A stretch of DNA of 64,000 nucleotides from Micrasema longulum (GCA_022494885.1 JAGVSM010000930.1:62001-126000), one strand, 5' to 3'. Numbered from the stretch's first letter, positions 49,396 to 60,569 are shown. Translations and numbers: made by a program. The notes: generated from the sequence alone by a model not told the origin.

Positions 49396-51410
49396 ATTTA
49401 GATATGCAAGCCTCTTATAGGACATTTATAAAAGAAATAAAATCTAGTTTCTGGTGTACAAAAATCACTGAACAGAAAAAGTCTCCAAAACAACTCTGGC
49501 GAAGCCTTCAGTCTGTTCGTGGTGACTGTATAGCAGAGACATCTAACACAAGCGCTACTGCCACTGATTTTGCCGACTTTTTTTACAAATAAAGTCGAAA
49601 AAATCAGACTGGCGTGTAGTTCAGCGAAAAAACCTGTAATTTTAGATAATGCCCTTCAAAAATTCAGTAAATTTGAACCAACGTCTATAAATGAGGTTAA
49701 AAAAAATTGTTGCAGCATTACCCAACAAACAATGTATATTAGATCCGATGCCAACATGGCTTTTGAAAAAATGCATTAACGTATTAGCTCCTTTTTTAAC
49801 AGATTTATTTAATACATCCATGGAGCGCAGCATTGTTCCGAGAGCCATAAAAAAAGCAAATGTAACTCCACTTTTAAAAAATTCCCAACTAGATGTGGAA
49901 GATCTTTCCAGTTTTCGCCCTATTTCAAATCTTCCCATCGTATCAAAAATACTAGAAAAAATAGTTTCTCATGGGCTCGTTAACTATATCGAGCGGAATT
50001 CTTTATTTTCGGTAAGGCAATCGGCATACCGACGTTTTCATTCCACGGAGACGGGAGTGATAAGAGTACTGTCTGACATTATAACGTCGGTGGACTCTGG
50101 TAATCTGGTGTTGATGGCTCTTCTGGACATAAGCGCTGCATTTGATACTGTAGACCATAATATTTTGCTTGAACGTCTGGAGAAAACTTATGGTATCCGT
50201 GATCAGGCACATATGTGGTTCAGTTCATATCTTAATAAAAGAGAATATGCAGTCGTGTTCCAGGGTAAAGCTCAACCAACTTTCGGGTGTCTACAGGAGT
50301 GCCTCAAGGGTCAGTACTCGGACCACTTCTCTATCTCCTTTACACTAAAGATATAGAGAACATTATCAAAGAATGTGGATTGTAGTCGCACTGCTATGCA
50401 GATGATACGCAGATTTATTTTTATTGCAAACCAGGCGAGAGAAGTGGGCTTGTCAATTTAATTGATGGATGCATCAAGAAAATAGGAAACTGGATGGCTG
50501 AAAACAGACTAACATTAAACCCATCAAAAACTGAACAACTGTGGGTGGCTTCAGCCAGACGGCAGAATTTGATCCAGGATACGGCCCTACCCAATGTAGG
50601 GAGTACCGCTTTACCTACCGTTAAACTACTTGGAGTTCTACTCAATTCTGACCTTTCTCTTGACGCTCAAATTAGTAGAACGATAAGCTCATACTTCTAC
50701 CAGCTGAGACAAATTAAATGCACACGCAAAAATTTGCCGGTTGATGCCGCCCGTCAATTAATAAATGCGTTTGTAGTGTCTAGGAGTCGATTATTGTAAT
50801 GGTATCTATGCAGGTCTACCAATGAACAAAATGACTCGCCTATAATCTGTATTGAATGCCGCAGCGAGACTTATTTTCGGAATCTCTAAGTTCAGTCATA
50901 TCACTCCACTACTTCGGGAACAACACTGGCTACGTTTCCACAGAGGGTCGAATACAAACTCTGTTGGCTTATGTATAAGTCACTGCACAACTCTGCTCCG
51001 GAATATCTAAGGGAACTATGCATTCCAGATGAACTAGCTGACAGGCGTCTAACGCTTAGATCAGCTACGTCTACGACGAGAGGAAAAGTTATTATACCTC
51101 TACGCAAACAGCGCACTAAATTTAGTGAACGCGCATTTGCGGTCGCAGGCCCTATGGCATGGAATGCTCTCCCAGCAGAGGTGCGAGACTGTGAAAGTGA
51201 AGTGATGTTTCGGAAAAAACTTAAAACCCACTTGTTCTCTAAATCATTTGAATAAATTCGTAGCACGTGACAACAAAATAAATTATTTTAATCAAATTAC
51301 AAATTTAAAGCTTCAATTAAATTAACTTAACAGTAGAATCACCATGTAAAGCGCCCTTGAGGTATTTTATTACGAAAATGGCGCTATATAAGTTATCCAC
51401 AATAAATAAA
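49396..51410 (+). pseudogene. L2A (CR1/L2-like) LINE, longest copy: RT to 3' end
   Basis: The coding region is continuous but frameshifted. It shows a linker (IKSSFWCTKITEQKKSPKQL, WRSLQSVRGD; ATDFADFF; KVEKIR), then RT at 49,691-50,280 with SSFRPISNLPIVSKILEKIV, motif A ALLDISAAFDTVDHNILLER (Asp at 50,126) and WFSSYLNKREYAVVF. A frameshift near 50,290 breaks the [12 protein letters not shown] region. Motif C CYADDTQIYF is at about 50,392-50,415, then NWMAENRLTLNPSKTE, LGVLLNSDLSLDAQI, DYCNGIYAGLPMNKM and RAFAVAGPMAWNALPAEVRD, stopping at 51,255. The endonuclease is missing. The 3' UTR ends with the hairpin at 51,351-51,385 and an AATAAATAAATA tail. Confidence 0.9.
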
Positions 51411-51880
51411 TACTAATTATTAACATTTCTAAATAATATACGTACACTTTTAAAAAAAACTTCTCTAAAGCCAACTCGAATACAATTACTTTTTAAGAGC
51501 CAAATTATCTGTTACACACGTTTTTTTAAACTTAAGCTTAAACGAAATAAGTTTTATCTAATGTTAGTAAATATTACCGACATTTTAGTAATATAATCGT
51601 AATATAGTTAGTATTATAGTTAATAAATAATCGCATAAGTTTCCAGAACAGTCCCCTTTTTAAATTAAAAATTAACCAATCGGGTAACCCCACCTCTACA
51701 CCTTCTCCCTCTCAACTCCCTACCAATTTTTCAATACAAGTTTATGTTTTTTTTATTATTAATCTTAGTGCATCTTTAGGCATGGTGGCGTTCGCATCTA
51801 TATAAATCTGAATGTGATTTATGTATTTTTGGAAATACTATATATATATATACTACCGTGATGGTGTAGTGAGTGTCCTG
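51411..51880. other. AT-rich, no gene seen
   Basis: Short (TA)n at about 51,838-51,852. Confidence 0.4.
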
Positions 51881-51881
51881 A

Positions 51882-51950
51882 CGAAGAGACGGATACGTCT
51901 CGAAACCGGTAGACTAAAAAAGTCGGTAACTGGTAATATACAAATATTTA
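51882..51950 (+). other. CTGACGA-hairpin-GAAA motif, hammerhead-like
   Basis: CTGACGA, then A, then the stem GAGACG-GATA-CGTCTC, then GAAACCGGTAG, and a second hairpin GACT-AAAAAA-AGTC within CCGGT...ACTGG. Copy 1 is at 34,563. It resembles the core of a hammerhead ribozyme but has one extra base before stem II and no clear partner for stem III. Confidence 0.45.
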
Positions 51951-51961
51951 CAAACATTAGT

Positions 51962-52310
51962 TAAAATCAACAATATTTTGAGATTGTCCAAATTTTTGTA
52001 GACAAGGACTGGATTCAACTCCCTGGGAAGCTGTTTATATTAACATATTACAACAGAAATGAAGTACATTTAAGGTTATAAAGGTACATAAAGGTTTCAG
52101 CTCTTTAACTTCACAAACATCAACAGATGAAAGAATTGAAGGAATATAGATATTTAAATATGGACAGAATGGTGAATGTTACACAGTGTGTAAAGTGGCT
52201 ACTTAAACCAGCCATTTACAGGTCATAAGCCCTGTAGATGCCTAGACTTCTATATTACCTTCTCTTAAATGTACCTCATCTCTGTTGTAATATGTTAATT
52301 AGTTAAAATG
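51962..52310. mobile_element. FB-C copy with both arms
   Basis: CAACAATATTTTGAGATTGT, TAGACAAGGACTGGATTCAA, ACATATTACAACAGAAATGA begin the left arm. TAAGCCCTGTAGATGCCTAG, TTCTATATTACCTTCTCTTA, CATCTCTGTTGTAATATGTT form the right arm. The body is shortened. Confidence 0.85.
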
Positions 52311-52690
52311 TTTGACAACAAAGTTAAAGTACAGCTCGGTGTTCAACGAGTTCTGTGTTATTGTCTTCTTGCGAAATGGCAGCCTAACTTCATTTCTAGT
52401 TTCATATCTGTGTTCACATTGATTGGAACAACCTTATTAGTCAACTCTTTTAAGGAATAATATTTGAGAACTGCTTATGGTTTTATTTTGTTTGTAATTT
52501 TTAGAGTATGTATTTAAGGTTTAAAAAATGAATGCCGCCTCTCTCTCAACAATAACGTTAACAACAATATTTTGTATTTAATAAAATTATCGGTGGCGAT
52601 GAAAAGTACAGTTCTGTGTATAAAAGAAAACCAGCACCTGGACGAGTATTTTCGACGCGATGGCTAAAAAAGGAAGTCTAGTTGAGAAAC
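52311..52690. other. no assignable feature
   Basis: GGCAGCCTAACTTCATTTCT near 52,378 loosely resembles the 3' part of the 7.3-kb LINE. Otherwise nothing. Confidence 0.4.
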
Positions 52691-52692
52691 GT

Positions 52693-52805
52693 CCGCCCTC
52701 AAGTGTAGTATTTGGCGTGTTCGCCTACCTTGCTTGAGGTACCAGATTCGATTCCTGGGAAGGTTAACATGAAATATTTAAACAAATTTACACAGAAGGT
52801 TTTCC
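52693..52805 (+). mobile_element. SINE-A head
   Basis: CTCAAGTGTAGTATTTGGCG (A-box region), TTCGCCTACCTTGCTTGAGG, ACCAGATTCGATTCCTGGGA (B box) and GAAATATTTAAACAAATTTA. The 3' body is lost. Confidence 0.65.
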
Positions 52806-52939
52806 TACCACTCGCGGTTGCAATATGATTAAAAGGATGAATAACAGTGACCCGCTATAGCCCTCCATATTATTTTCCAAACTCACAGTAAAAGTGGTAA
52901 AATTAAATTAAACAAAAATCCCGATATATGGAATTGAAA

Positions 52940-52987
52940 ATTTTAAAAGTCACTCGCTTATTTTGATAAGCGAGTGACTTTTAAAAT
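52940..52987. repeat. perfect 22-bp hairpin with 4-nt loop
   Basis: ATTTTAAAAGTCACTCGCTT-AT, loop TTTG, and its exact reverse complement. No other copy in the window. Confidence 0.95.
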
Positions 52988-52989
52988 AA

Positions 52990-53820
52990 CGTTGGTTTTT
53001 TGAATTAGTGAAACCGATAGGAAGACCCGCGGTTTTTTTAAATGTTTTCACTGAAATATTTGGCTGTCTTTGACTTGCACCATATCTTAAATCCTCGTTT
53101 TTCTAAATCATTAAAAAAGTATTATTATTATTAATAAATAAATCAATGCAATTTATAATTTATTAAATAAATACAGTTAAAATAAAAACGTCGTGTCAAT
53201 TATTCAAATAAATGTTAAATTTTGATACATGTGCCGTACCTATTCGAATCTTAAAAATTCAGTTAAAATTTCAGATCATTGTTTTTCCATTGAACAAAGT
53301 AGATTTGTATTTTTTAAAAATATGTATATAAAACATTAAATTTTATTCCACTTTTATTCAAACTGATTACAGTATTATTATTATTATAATGATACAAAAT
53401 ATAAAATGCCTATTTTTCATTTCCGTTATTTAATTTTTGTAAAAGCTATTTTATTAATTTCTTGGTAAGTGTAAAATAAAAAAAAATCCAATTGATTTTT
53501 AATGACAATTTTGAATTAAAGCTCTTTTTTTAATCTTTTTAGTTTCAGCAGAATTTATTTTAAGTGGATATCAATTCGATTTTAAACGACTTGTAAAGAA
53601 TAATTACTGCTCCATTAAATTAGAATCTTCGCATTTTACGATATGATTCTTACGTTTGCCAGATGTAAATATTATTTTTCTTATTTTTGTATCCACCAAC
53701 TCGGATATTAAGACTTTTTTATCAGATACATTTATGAGTGAACGGTTTTGGCTATCCATTCAAGAATCTCGTTAAATTATTATGTAAAGTAGGTAGTATG
53801 TGTTTGTTGCTCATATATAT
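52990..53820. other. AT-rich, no gene seen
   Basis: Nothing coding. A short (AT)n tract lies at 53,813-53,825. Confidence 0.35.
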
Positions 53821-53825
53821 ATATT

Positions 53826-54295
53826 TGGACCCCTGTATTTAGTAGCCTTACGTGTCATGTGCAAGGCTAAGGTACTCGAAAAAAATCGTTAGTGTTTATC
53901 TTGGAAATGGGATGTTCGATCACTGATTTTGGTTTATTACCTTTATGAGTCCAATCACCACTGTTGCAAATTTCAAAAACAATGGCGCGTGATAATCACT
54001 TTTAGCGACAATGTGAGTATATTCCATCTTTCCTGCACTCTGCTTCAAGATTATGGTGTTGTTAAATGAAAAATGGGCACTGAAATAACAGATGTTCGAT
54101 ACTCTGTTAAGAAATATCATCGCATAGACAATAGTCATCATTCCTTAATTTAAACCTATATAGATAACTTCTCATAGCTCCGTGTCCGGTAAAGATTTGG
54201 GTCGTTTCGAAAGTACTTAGGTGATGACGACGGAATTTTGCTGCAACAGCTAGCGTTGGGTAAAAAATTTGGCTGCTCATATTATTAGCCATTTA
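53826..54295 (-). pseudogene. R1-like LINE ORF2 C-terminus, uninterrupted copy
   Basis: Minus strand gives YPTLAVAAKFRRHHLSTFET, TQIFTGHGAMRSYLYRFKLR, NDDYCLCDDIS, then after a frameshift YAMIFLNRVSNICYFSAHFS. Near 54,010-54,050 there is an insertion that breaks the CPFF...RHNL block of the sister copy. The 3' end includes GTAGCCTTACGTGTCATGTG. It provides the uninterrupted arrangement against which the insertion at 25.5-26.0 kb is seen. Confidence 0.75.
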
Positions 54296-54433
54296 TATTT
54301 TCACAGTAAAAAGCTCTGAAACACATTTCTCGTGAGAGTGTTAAAACAAATGTATAAAAAAGGTTGATAAAGATGCAGCTGTTGAGGGCTGCTTGAGGAA
54401 TCTCATATGAGGGAGTAAATATATGAGAATAGA

Positions 54434-55300
54434 TTGCTACTACTACTACTACCATCACGCCATTTCCCCGTAAGGGTAGGCAGAGAGAATGGACCGCCAC
54501 ACACGTCTATCCTGGCATACATTCCTAGCTTCCTCCGCACTCATACATCTTGTCATACATGTCCTTCGGTTCTGTCTGCTTTTGACATGACCAGACTTAA
54601 GATTTTGGTTTATCTGATCTGCCACGTCTTTCTTGGTCGTCCTCGTATCACGATGCCGTTCATTTTCGCCATATACTTGTTTTACCATTCTTTCGTCATC
54701 CATTCGTTCTTCGTGACCAAACCATCTCAGACACCCTTTCTTAATCTTATCAATTATACTTGACTCAGATTTACACTCTCGCCTGATTTCATCATTCGTA
54801 ACCCTGTCATACATTGATTTCCTACACATTCGTCTAAGAGATCGCATTTCAACCGCGTTCACTCGGTTTTCATCCTTCCTCTGCCAGTTCCATGTTTCAC
54901 TTCCATACATAAGTGTTGGGACTAAAACTCCGTTTTGCACTGCCAGTTTAGCTTCGATTGACATATTTTTATTGGAAATTACTATGCTTAGTTTTCCGTT
55001 CATTTTGTTGCCCGCATTTACTCTTCTTTTAACATATTTTTCTACTCTTCCATCTCTTGAAAACATGCTTTCCAGATACACAAGTTCTTCTACTTGCTCG
55101 AGACATTCGTTGTTTACATTTATTATGCAGTCAGTAACCTCACTATCCCTTTCAAATACCATCACTTTTGACTTACTTTCGTTCATCGCCAATTCGCTCT
55201 CCAGGCATACATCATACATTCTAGAGACTATTTGCTGCAAATCATCCTCGCTGCTTGCTAACAGAACTGCATCATCAGCATACAACAAGCAGCTTACTGA
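54434..55300 (-). pseudogene. P1 (RTE-like) LINE, intact frame from YADD to stop
   Basis: The longest undamaged P1 C-terminal part is a 277-codon frame (55,288-54,455) with no stop or frameshift. It starts MLYADDAVLLASSEDDLQQI (RT motif C) and continues VMVFERDSEV, LVYLESMFSRDGRVEKYVKR, AVQNGVLVPTLMYGSETWNW, MRSLRRMCRKSMYDRV, CLRWFGHEERMDDERM, VCQDRRVWRSILSAYPYGEM A-stop. After the stop comes a TAG/TAC-repeat tail instead of (GTTA)n. It is 5' truncated just upstream of YADD, so motifs A and B are absent and it cannot make an active RT. Its sequence is a different subfamily from the 17.6, 62 and 63.6-kb copies and closer to the 9.2-kb copy. Confidence 0.85.
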
Positions 55301-55309
55301 AAAATTCGA

Positions 55310-56445
55310 ATTTAGAAAACCTCAGTGCGTCCTACTCTAACATATGTAATTTAAGGTAGGGCGTACAATTTCAAGACCTGTAGAAGCTGTAGAAATAGCA
55401 TAAAAAAATTACCACTTAACTGACTAGTTTTTGAATGATGTGCGAAAATGCACAAAAAAATAAATTGTTCTCATACTTTTTTCTGTGTTTGCATGTTTTT
55501 AGGTATGTTTGACAGTTAGTCTCAATAAATTTTTTTTAGTAGGCGCTAGAACAATATGTTATCGTGCGAATAACACCAAATTTATTGTTCTGCGATATTT
55601 ACGTACCCAGTTATTGAAATTTTTGTACATGCACTAGCGTAATCGTAACGTAAAAATAAAAATGGCGGCCATTTAAAGGGGGGTGAGGTAGGTCATTGTA
55701 GGGGAGTGGATTTGTCGATAAAAATACCTAAAAAATACTCCCCCTAAATATCGGTATGTCATGCCCGTCCATATTGTAAGTATAGTTTATTTAATAAAAA
55801 CATGTCATAATTGATACGTAAATGCATTACGGAAGAATACCAAAAATTTTTATCCAGTTTTTATTACATTTATAGAGATATTAATGTTATTATAAGCAAT
55901 ATGTACTAGCATTTTTTAAATGTGAAGTAAAGAGAAAGGTCATTGGCTCTGTAAATAAAAGCCTAGACTTTAGTAATTAATACTCGTATTTAAAAAAAAC
56001 ATATTTAACTCCCTGAGAAATTCATTAAATACGTGTTTTACAAGATTTTACCAGATTCGAAATATAGTACATTTTTATCTACTCAGCAGAACGTTGACAC
56101 TTTAACCGCAAACAGTAAACAACACAACCTGTCATTACGTCCATATATTTTCCTGTTTAATGACACAATAACACATTACTTCCGGCGCGGCTACCGCGTG
56201 CCCCATAAAGCAACCATTTCAACTGTAATAAATAACACTCAAAAAAAAATAGGAACTTTTTAAAATTATCTTATTGATCAAGACTTATTGATAGTGCCCA
56301 CATTACAGGTATTAACGAGGTTAATGATAATGAGCATTAGAAAAACCTATTTGTTTCTGATTCTGAAAGATAAAACAAAGCATAGGTTGCTAAATATTAT
56401 CTGAACATTCTCACTATCTTAATACCCATCAATCATCACAAGGCA
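55310..56445. other. no assignable feature
   Basis: AAATGGCGGCCATTTAAAGG near 55,660 is a short palindrome-like GC patch. The 76-codon frame at 56,033-56,263 has no recognisable content. Confidence 0.35.
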
Positions 56446-56449
56446 CTCT

Positions 56450-56865
56450 CTTAATACCCATCCACAATTCCTCTATCTTCTCCAACTCATATAGTGTCCA
56501 TGTGGCTTGACTGTGGAATCATCTCCCATCCACCATCAAAGATGTTACTACAGTATCTCTGTTTCAATCACGTCTGAAGAAACATCTCCTTTCTCTTCCT
56601 CAATATCTCCTCCTTTCCTCTTTCCTGTTTTTTCTTTTTCCCCATTGAGTAAAAGTTTTGATTTAAGGTAATTTATAAACAAATACGATTATTTCTATTT
56701 TTATATATCTTAAGCTTTTTAATCTTTATTTTCTGTTGAATATGTTCTGTACTTGAATTATAAAAATTAAACTATTATTTTATTGGTTGGTTGGAAGAAA
56801 TTGCCATTTGGCAATAAGCCCACATATGCCCAAAAAGTTAAATAAATATTTTTAAAATCTGAAAC
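56450..56865 (+). pseudogene. LINE-C ORF2 C-terminus and 3' end
   Basis: Codons read LWNHLPSTIKDVTTVSLFQS, RLKKHLLSLPQYL, LLSSFLFFLFPH-stop, the WN.LP..I.....+..F...LK.HL terminus of CR1/L2-like ORF2. The 3' UTR ends with GGTTGGTTGGAAGAAATTGC, a diverged hairpin TTGCCATTTGGCAA and AAGCCCACATATG, then AAATAAATATTTTTA. 5' truncated. Confidence 0.75.
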
Positions 56866-57079
56866 TTCTAGATGTAGGTCTACAGTGCAGATGGTGACAC
56901 ACCAATACACATTCTGTGCTAATGCGATGCTATATATTGCAAATCGAGCATTGGTAGACCATAGGTTAACTCTTGAAAGGCTCTGCTACAAAATTCATAA
57001 TACAAGGTCAACAAGGTCATATAACTAGTGTGCACTTCCATTTACTGCCAATAATCGACTGATCAAACGAATATCTTAT

Positions 57080-57330
57080 TTTGTGTTCGTCTTTTTCACA
57101 CAAACACCGGCCACAGAACAGTGTCTCGGTCTTCCTTATTATAAGTTCTATTCTCGTACTCTTTCTTATACAGTTAAACAGATATTGGCGTCACTTTCAT
57201 TCGTAGAATTATTCTTGGCATGGTAGGAAGAATATTTTTTCTATTAAAATCCAGCATATTTATACAAATTTTACTTTCCAAAACCCTTGTGAAAATGTCC
57301 ATTTGAAGATCACTTCATGATTTAAATAAA
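57080..57330 (-). repeat. H repeat, copy 3
   Basis: CACAAACACCGGCCACAGAA, CAGTGTCTCGGTCTTCCTTA, TACTCTTTCTTATACAG, AATCCAGCATATTTATACAA, ACCCTTGTGAAAATGTCCAT. The minus strand keeps MDIFTRVLESKICINMLDFN and LYKKEYENRTYNKEDRDTVL, with one stop and shifts. Confidence 0.65.
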
Positions 57331-58436
57331 TAAGATATGTGGGAATAGGTTGTTGAGAGTTGGAGTTCCTACCCCAGTTAAAGATTGACAGGCAAATAAG
57401 ATACAGCACGTGGTTGTGTAGCTCGAGCGTAGCGGCGATGATGGGTGAAGAGACTGCACTTGAACTACATGCTGGAATTGAGTGACTTCGTCGAGCTGGA
57501 CTGAAGTGAGCTTAACTTGTTGGGCTGACTGAATTTGACTGCGTCCTATGGTCTCTTTATAGACCACGTTCCTTTGTAGTTTATTATCATAGTAGGGACG
57601 ATGTGAATGTACTGCAGAACGATGCTCTCGACTTTATGTGCTATACTGTTAGAGTTGCATTATAATATTGTATTGGATTCTATAAAAAATAATGACATTG
57701 GTTTCTTCAGTCATCACACGATTTCAGGTGAAACGTTTTAGCACGTGTGTGTCATCGATTATGGACTATGAATCCTACAGATATATCTATCTGATGTATC
57801 CATCAACACGCAACAGAAGTTCAGTGTATAAGACCTGGCCGCAAACAACTGAGTTAGACAACGCAGGTTACGCTACCGATTTCCATCAATCAGACGAAAA
57901 GACCTCTCCCGTTCCCCGTTAGTTGCTCACGCGCTGACATCACTACGGACATTCAGGATTCTTTCAGAGTTCGGTTGAGCTTAAACTCTACTCTGTCTTC
58001 TTCTTCGAGTGCCGATTCAGGTCCCTGTCTTCAGCTATCCGGAATAGTTAATCTATACAAACTATTTTGGTCCAATCTTTTATATTGCGCAGCCAGGGTA
58101 TTAAGCCTCCTACCGGTTCTTGGGCGACCATCTATTTTGCCCTTTAAGATTACGCTTTAGTTTCCCTGTATGCATAATCTAGAAGTTTGAAAGCGCTATA
58201 ATTTATCATGTGAACCATAAACCTTGCCCGTTTTACTCGATCTGTATAAAACGCTTCCCTAAATTACACCTAAATATTCATATTTTTAATGTAAAAGACT
58301 TCCCCTTTAGCAAAGGGGTGAAGTGTAAACAAAAAAACTGAGAACCCTCTGAAGACGTTTATTCCGGCCCGCAATACAAACCCACCACTGTCTGAAAATA
58401 ATGTGATGGGAAGGCGCAGTTTTGTAAAGAGAATCT
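57331..58436. other. GC-balanced unassigned block
   Basis: Composition is less AT-rich than the surroundings (57,340-58,150), with several 60-80-codon frames on both strands but no recognisable motif and no repeat partner here. A hairpin CTTCCCCTTT-AGC-AAAGGGGTGAAG lies at about 58,305-58,331. It could be part of an unrecognised transposon. Confidence 0.4.
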
Positions 58437-58664
58437 GATATTGAACACGTAAAATACTTAAGACTAACAATAAACGTACAATTAACATGGACAATTCATA
58501 TCAACCATTTAATTAGAAAAGTGGCGACATTATCGAGTCTTTTTTTAAAAATCAGCTTTGTTCCAAAAACAAAAAAAATACTAATGTATGAAGCCTTTGT
58601 AAAAACTCAAATATGTTTTATGCAACTACTATGGGGAACAGGAACTCAAAATCAAGTCACTCGG
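58437..58664 (+). pseudogene. jockey/CR1-like RT fragment
   Basis: 76 open codons read DIEHVKYLRLTINVQLTWTI, HINHLIRKVATLSSLFLKIS, FVPKTKKILMYEAFVKTQIC, FMQLLWGTGTQN. VKYL.L.I...LTW..HI..L..K+, then K..+...++.+....+LWG is the post-YADD region of CR1/jockey-type RTs. No frame break. Confidence 0.65.
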
Positions 58665-58950
58665 CGAGGCAAAATGATGGCAGGTGGACACCAAAACTAA
58701 TAAAGTGTAGACCATGGGCAAACAAAAGAAGTGTTGAAAGGCTACTGTTTCTGGCTAATATTAGCGAGAATGGTAAAGGCCATAATAAAGAAGAAAAAAA
58801 AGGCTACAGAAAAGATAGGTCGATGACATCGCCTCTATTGCCGGTAAAACATGGATGATGAAAGCGGGTGATAGGAGGGAATGGAGACGTTTGGAAGAGG
58901 CCGCGATCCAGCAGTGAAGAGAATAAGGCTGAAAAAAAGAAGAAGATTGT
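58660..58950 (+). pseudogene. RTE-like LINE C-terminus and tail (not P1)
   Basis: NDGRWTPKLIKCRPWANKRS (58,672-58,735), then a disrupted stretch, then VDDIASIAGKTWMMKAGDRR, EWRRLEEAAIQQ-stop at 58,819-58,917, followed by GAAAAAAAGAAGAAG. The order TW...+++WRP..+KRS.GRP, W.DDI..IAG..W...A.DR..WR.LEEA..Q is the typical end of insect RTE-type endonuclease-RT proteins. A deletion or frameshift lies between 58,740 and 58,815. Confidence 0.7.
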
Positions 58951-59985
58951 AAAAAATAATTAACATTATTATTTATTTCACTTACGCATAATTGATGAAT
59001 AATATCTAAACCAAACTTTACGGCATTTTGGGTAGCATTACAGCGTTCATACATCATCAGAGTTGATGTAATTAAAGTAAGGTTTTATGTAACATTATGT
59101 ACATAAGATTTGTAGCGTGTCGTAATCGTTACTATATGATTTCCGCTTATTAATCTAAACTCTGAGTTGTTTCACAAGTGCACAAGTTCACAAGCATAAG
59201 ACTGGTCTTACTTTATTGTATCAAAATTTATTATTGCAATTCGCTGGATTTTATTAAGATATGGAAATAACTGTGATGTTTTCTTTATTATTGTAAATTT
59301 TAACTTTGAAATACAACGCAGGTATAAAAAAAACCTTTTAACGTCAATGGGTGGTGTCACTTTTTCAACATCAATAGGTGGTCCCTTTACATATTTAAAA
59401 CTAATTTCTACCTAAAATATTGGTAAATGCTTTGAAAAGCAGGCCAAACTTCAGCACAATAGGGGCCGGAAGTCGGGACGCCATCTTGTGTTGGCGCTTA
59501 AAAGCTTCGAATATAACTTTTGAAAAACAAATTGACGCGAGTCTACAGCTTGCAGTTAAGGCTACAAGGGAAAGCTTTGTTGGTTCAAGACATACTTTAT
59601 TTTGTATGGAACCGTTTTACTTTCAATCTACTCGTATTACGAGAACAACCTTCATCCCATTCCCCCGTCTGAAATTACTTTCAGGTCTTTCAAAGCGTGT
59701 ACGCGTAGGAAATATTATTTTTGAAAACGTATTTATTTTTCTTTCGTACGTTAAACTTGAGTTACAATTTATAAAAGAACGTGGTTCGTGAATTTGTACG
59801 TCTTTTTCCGTGGAAATAAGCTTGGTTTTAAAGAAATGCGAGTTGATATCTTTCTGAATACGTTTTCCCATAATGACAAGCACGTGACATTACATTTGGT
59901 ACGTAGCACGTAGCACATGTTTTCAAAGTTTTCACATATTTTTAACTATGGCAATTTTTATACTTCTTCTTTTACCCGGTAGTTA
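58951..59985. other. no recognised gene; motif-like GC patch at 59.46 kb
   Basis: GCATTACAGCGTTCAT near 59,036 recalls 20,652. ACCTATTGATG/ACCCATTGACG-type phrase is doubled near 59,345-59,390. At 59,465-59,495 CCGGAAGT and GCCATCTTGT are adjacent. The 123-codon frame at 59,420-59,791 overlaps an equally long minus frame and has no known motif. Confidence 0.35.
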
Positions 59986-59986
59986 A

Positions 59987-60391
59987 TTCAACAATGTTTG
60001 AGAATGTCCAAAGCATTTGGAGATACTCAAACAAAAAAAACTAAAAAATTGTTTTCAGGCGTTGCCTAGTAGGTGATTTGGTTCAGCCGGATGAATCTTA
60101 CCCACGTGATAAAAGTTTCAGCTCTTTTACTTCACAAAAGTCAACAGATGGAAGAGTTGAGGAAATGTGGGTTTTCAAACATGGGCTGAATGGTGAATGT
60201 TACACAGTGTGTAAAGTGGCCACTTAAACCAGCCAATGACAGGTCATAAGCCCTGTAAATGGCTAGACTTCCATATTCCCTTCTCAAAAACGTTTTCCCT
60301 GTCTGTTGAAATAAATTTAAATAAGAATAACTCCCTAGGGAGGAAACCCAGCCAGTCAGCAAGCATTTGGACATACCCAAACATTGTTGTC
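59987..60391 (-). mobile_element. FB-C, most complete body with both termini
   Basis: Outer ends CAACAATGTTTGAGAATGTC and GACATACCCAAACATTGTTG are inverted. The body reads GGCGTTGCCTAGTAGGTGAT, TTGGTTCAGCCGGATGAATC, AAAGTCAACAGATGGAAGAG, GTTACACAGTGTGTAAAGTG, GGTCATAAGCCCTGTAAATG and ACTCCCTAGGGAGGAAACCC. No protein encoded. Confidence 0.85.
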
Positions 60392-60394
60392 ATG

Positions 60395-60480
60395 ATTTAA
60401 TGTTGACCTTCCCAAGAGTCGAACCCGGAACCTCAACAAGCATGGTAGGCGAACGCGCAAACCACTTCACTTTGAAGCTA
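60395..60480 (-). mobile_element. SINE-A head
   Basis: GTTGACCTTCCCAAGAGTCG, AACCCGGAACCTC (inverted B box), and GTAGGCGAACGCGCAAACCA, CTTCACTTTG (inverted A-box region). The head resembles 52,693-52,760. Confidence 0.65.
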
Positions 60481-60569
60481 AATTATCTCCATTCGATTTC
60501 CTTATTCGTTCTATTCGATTATGGCCATATTTCACTCACAGAACTGTATTCTTAATCAGCCCGGACACG
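60481..60569. other. no assignable feature
   Basis: Short unassigned spacer. Confidence 0.4.

Noticed and set aside
54434..54763. Plus-strand 109-codon frame opposite P1
   Set aside because: It is the antisense shadow of the P1 coding sequence.
57331..58160. GC-balanced block as a set of host exons
   Set aside because: No frame is consistently open with plausible splice sites and no motif was recognised. Left as unassigned.
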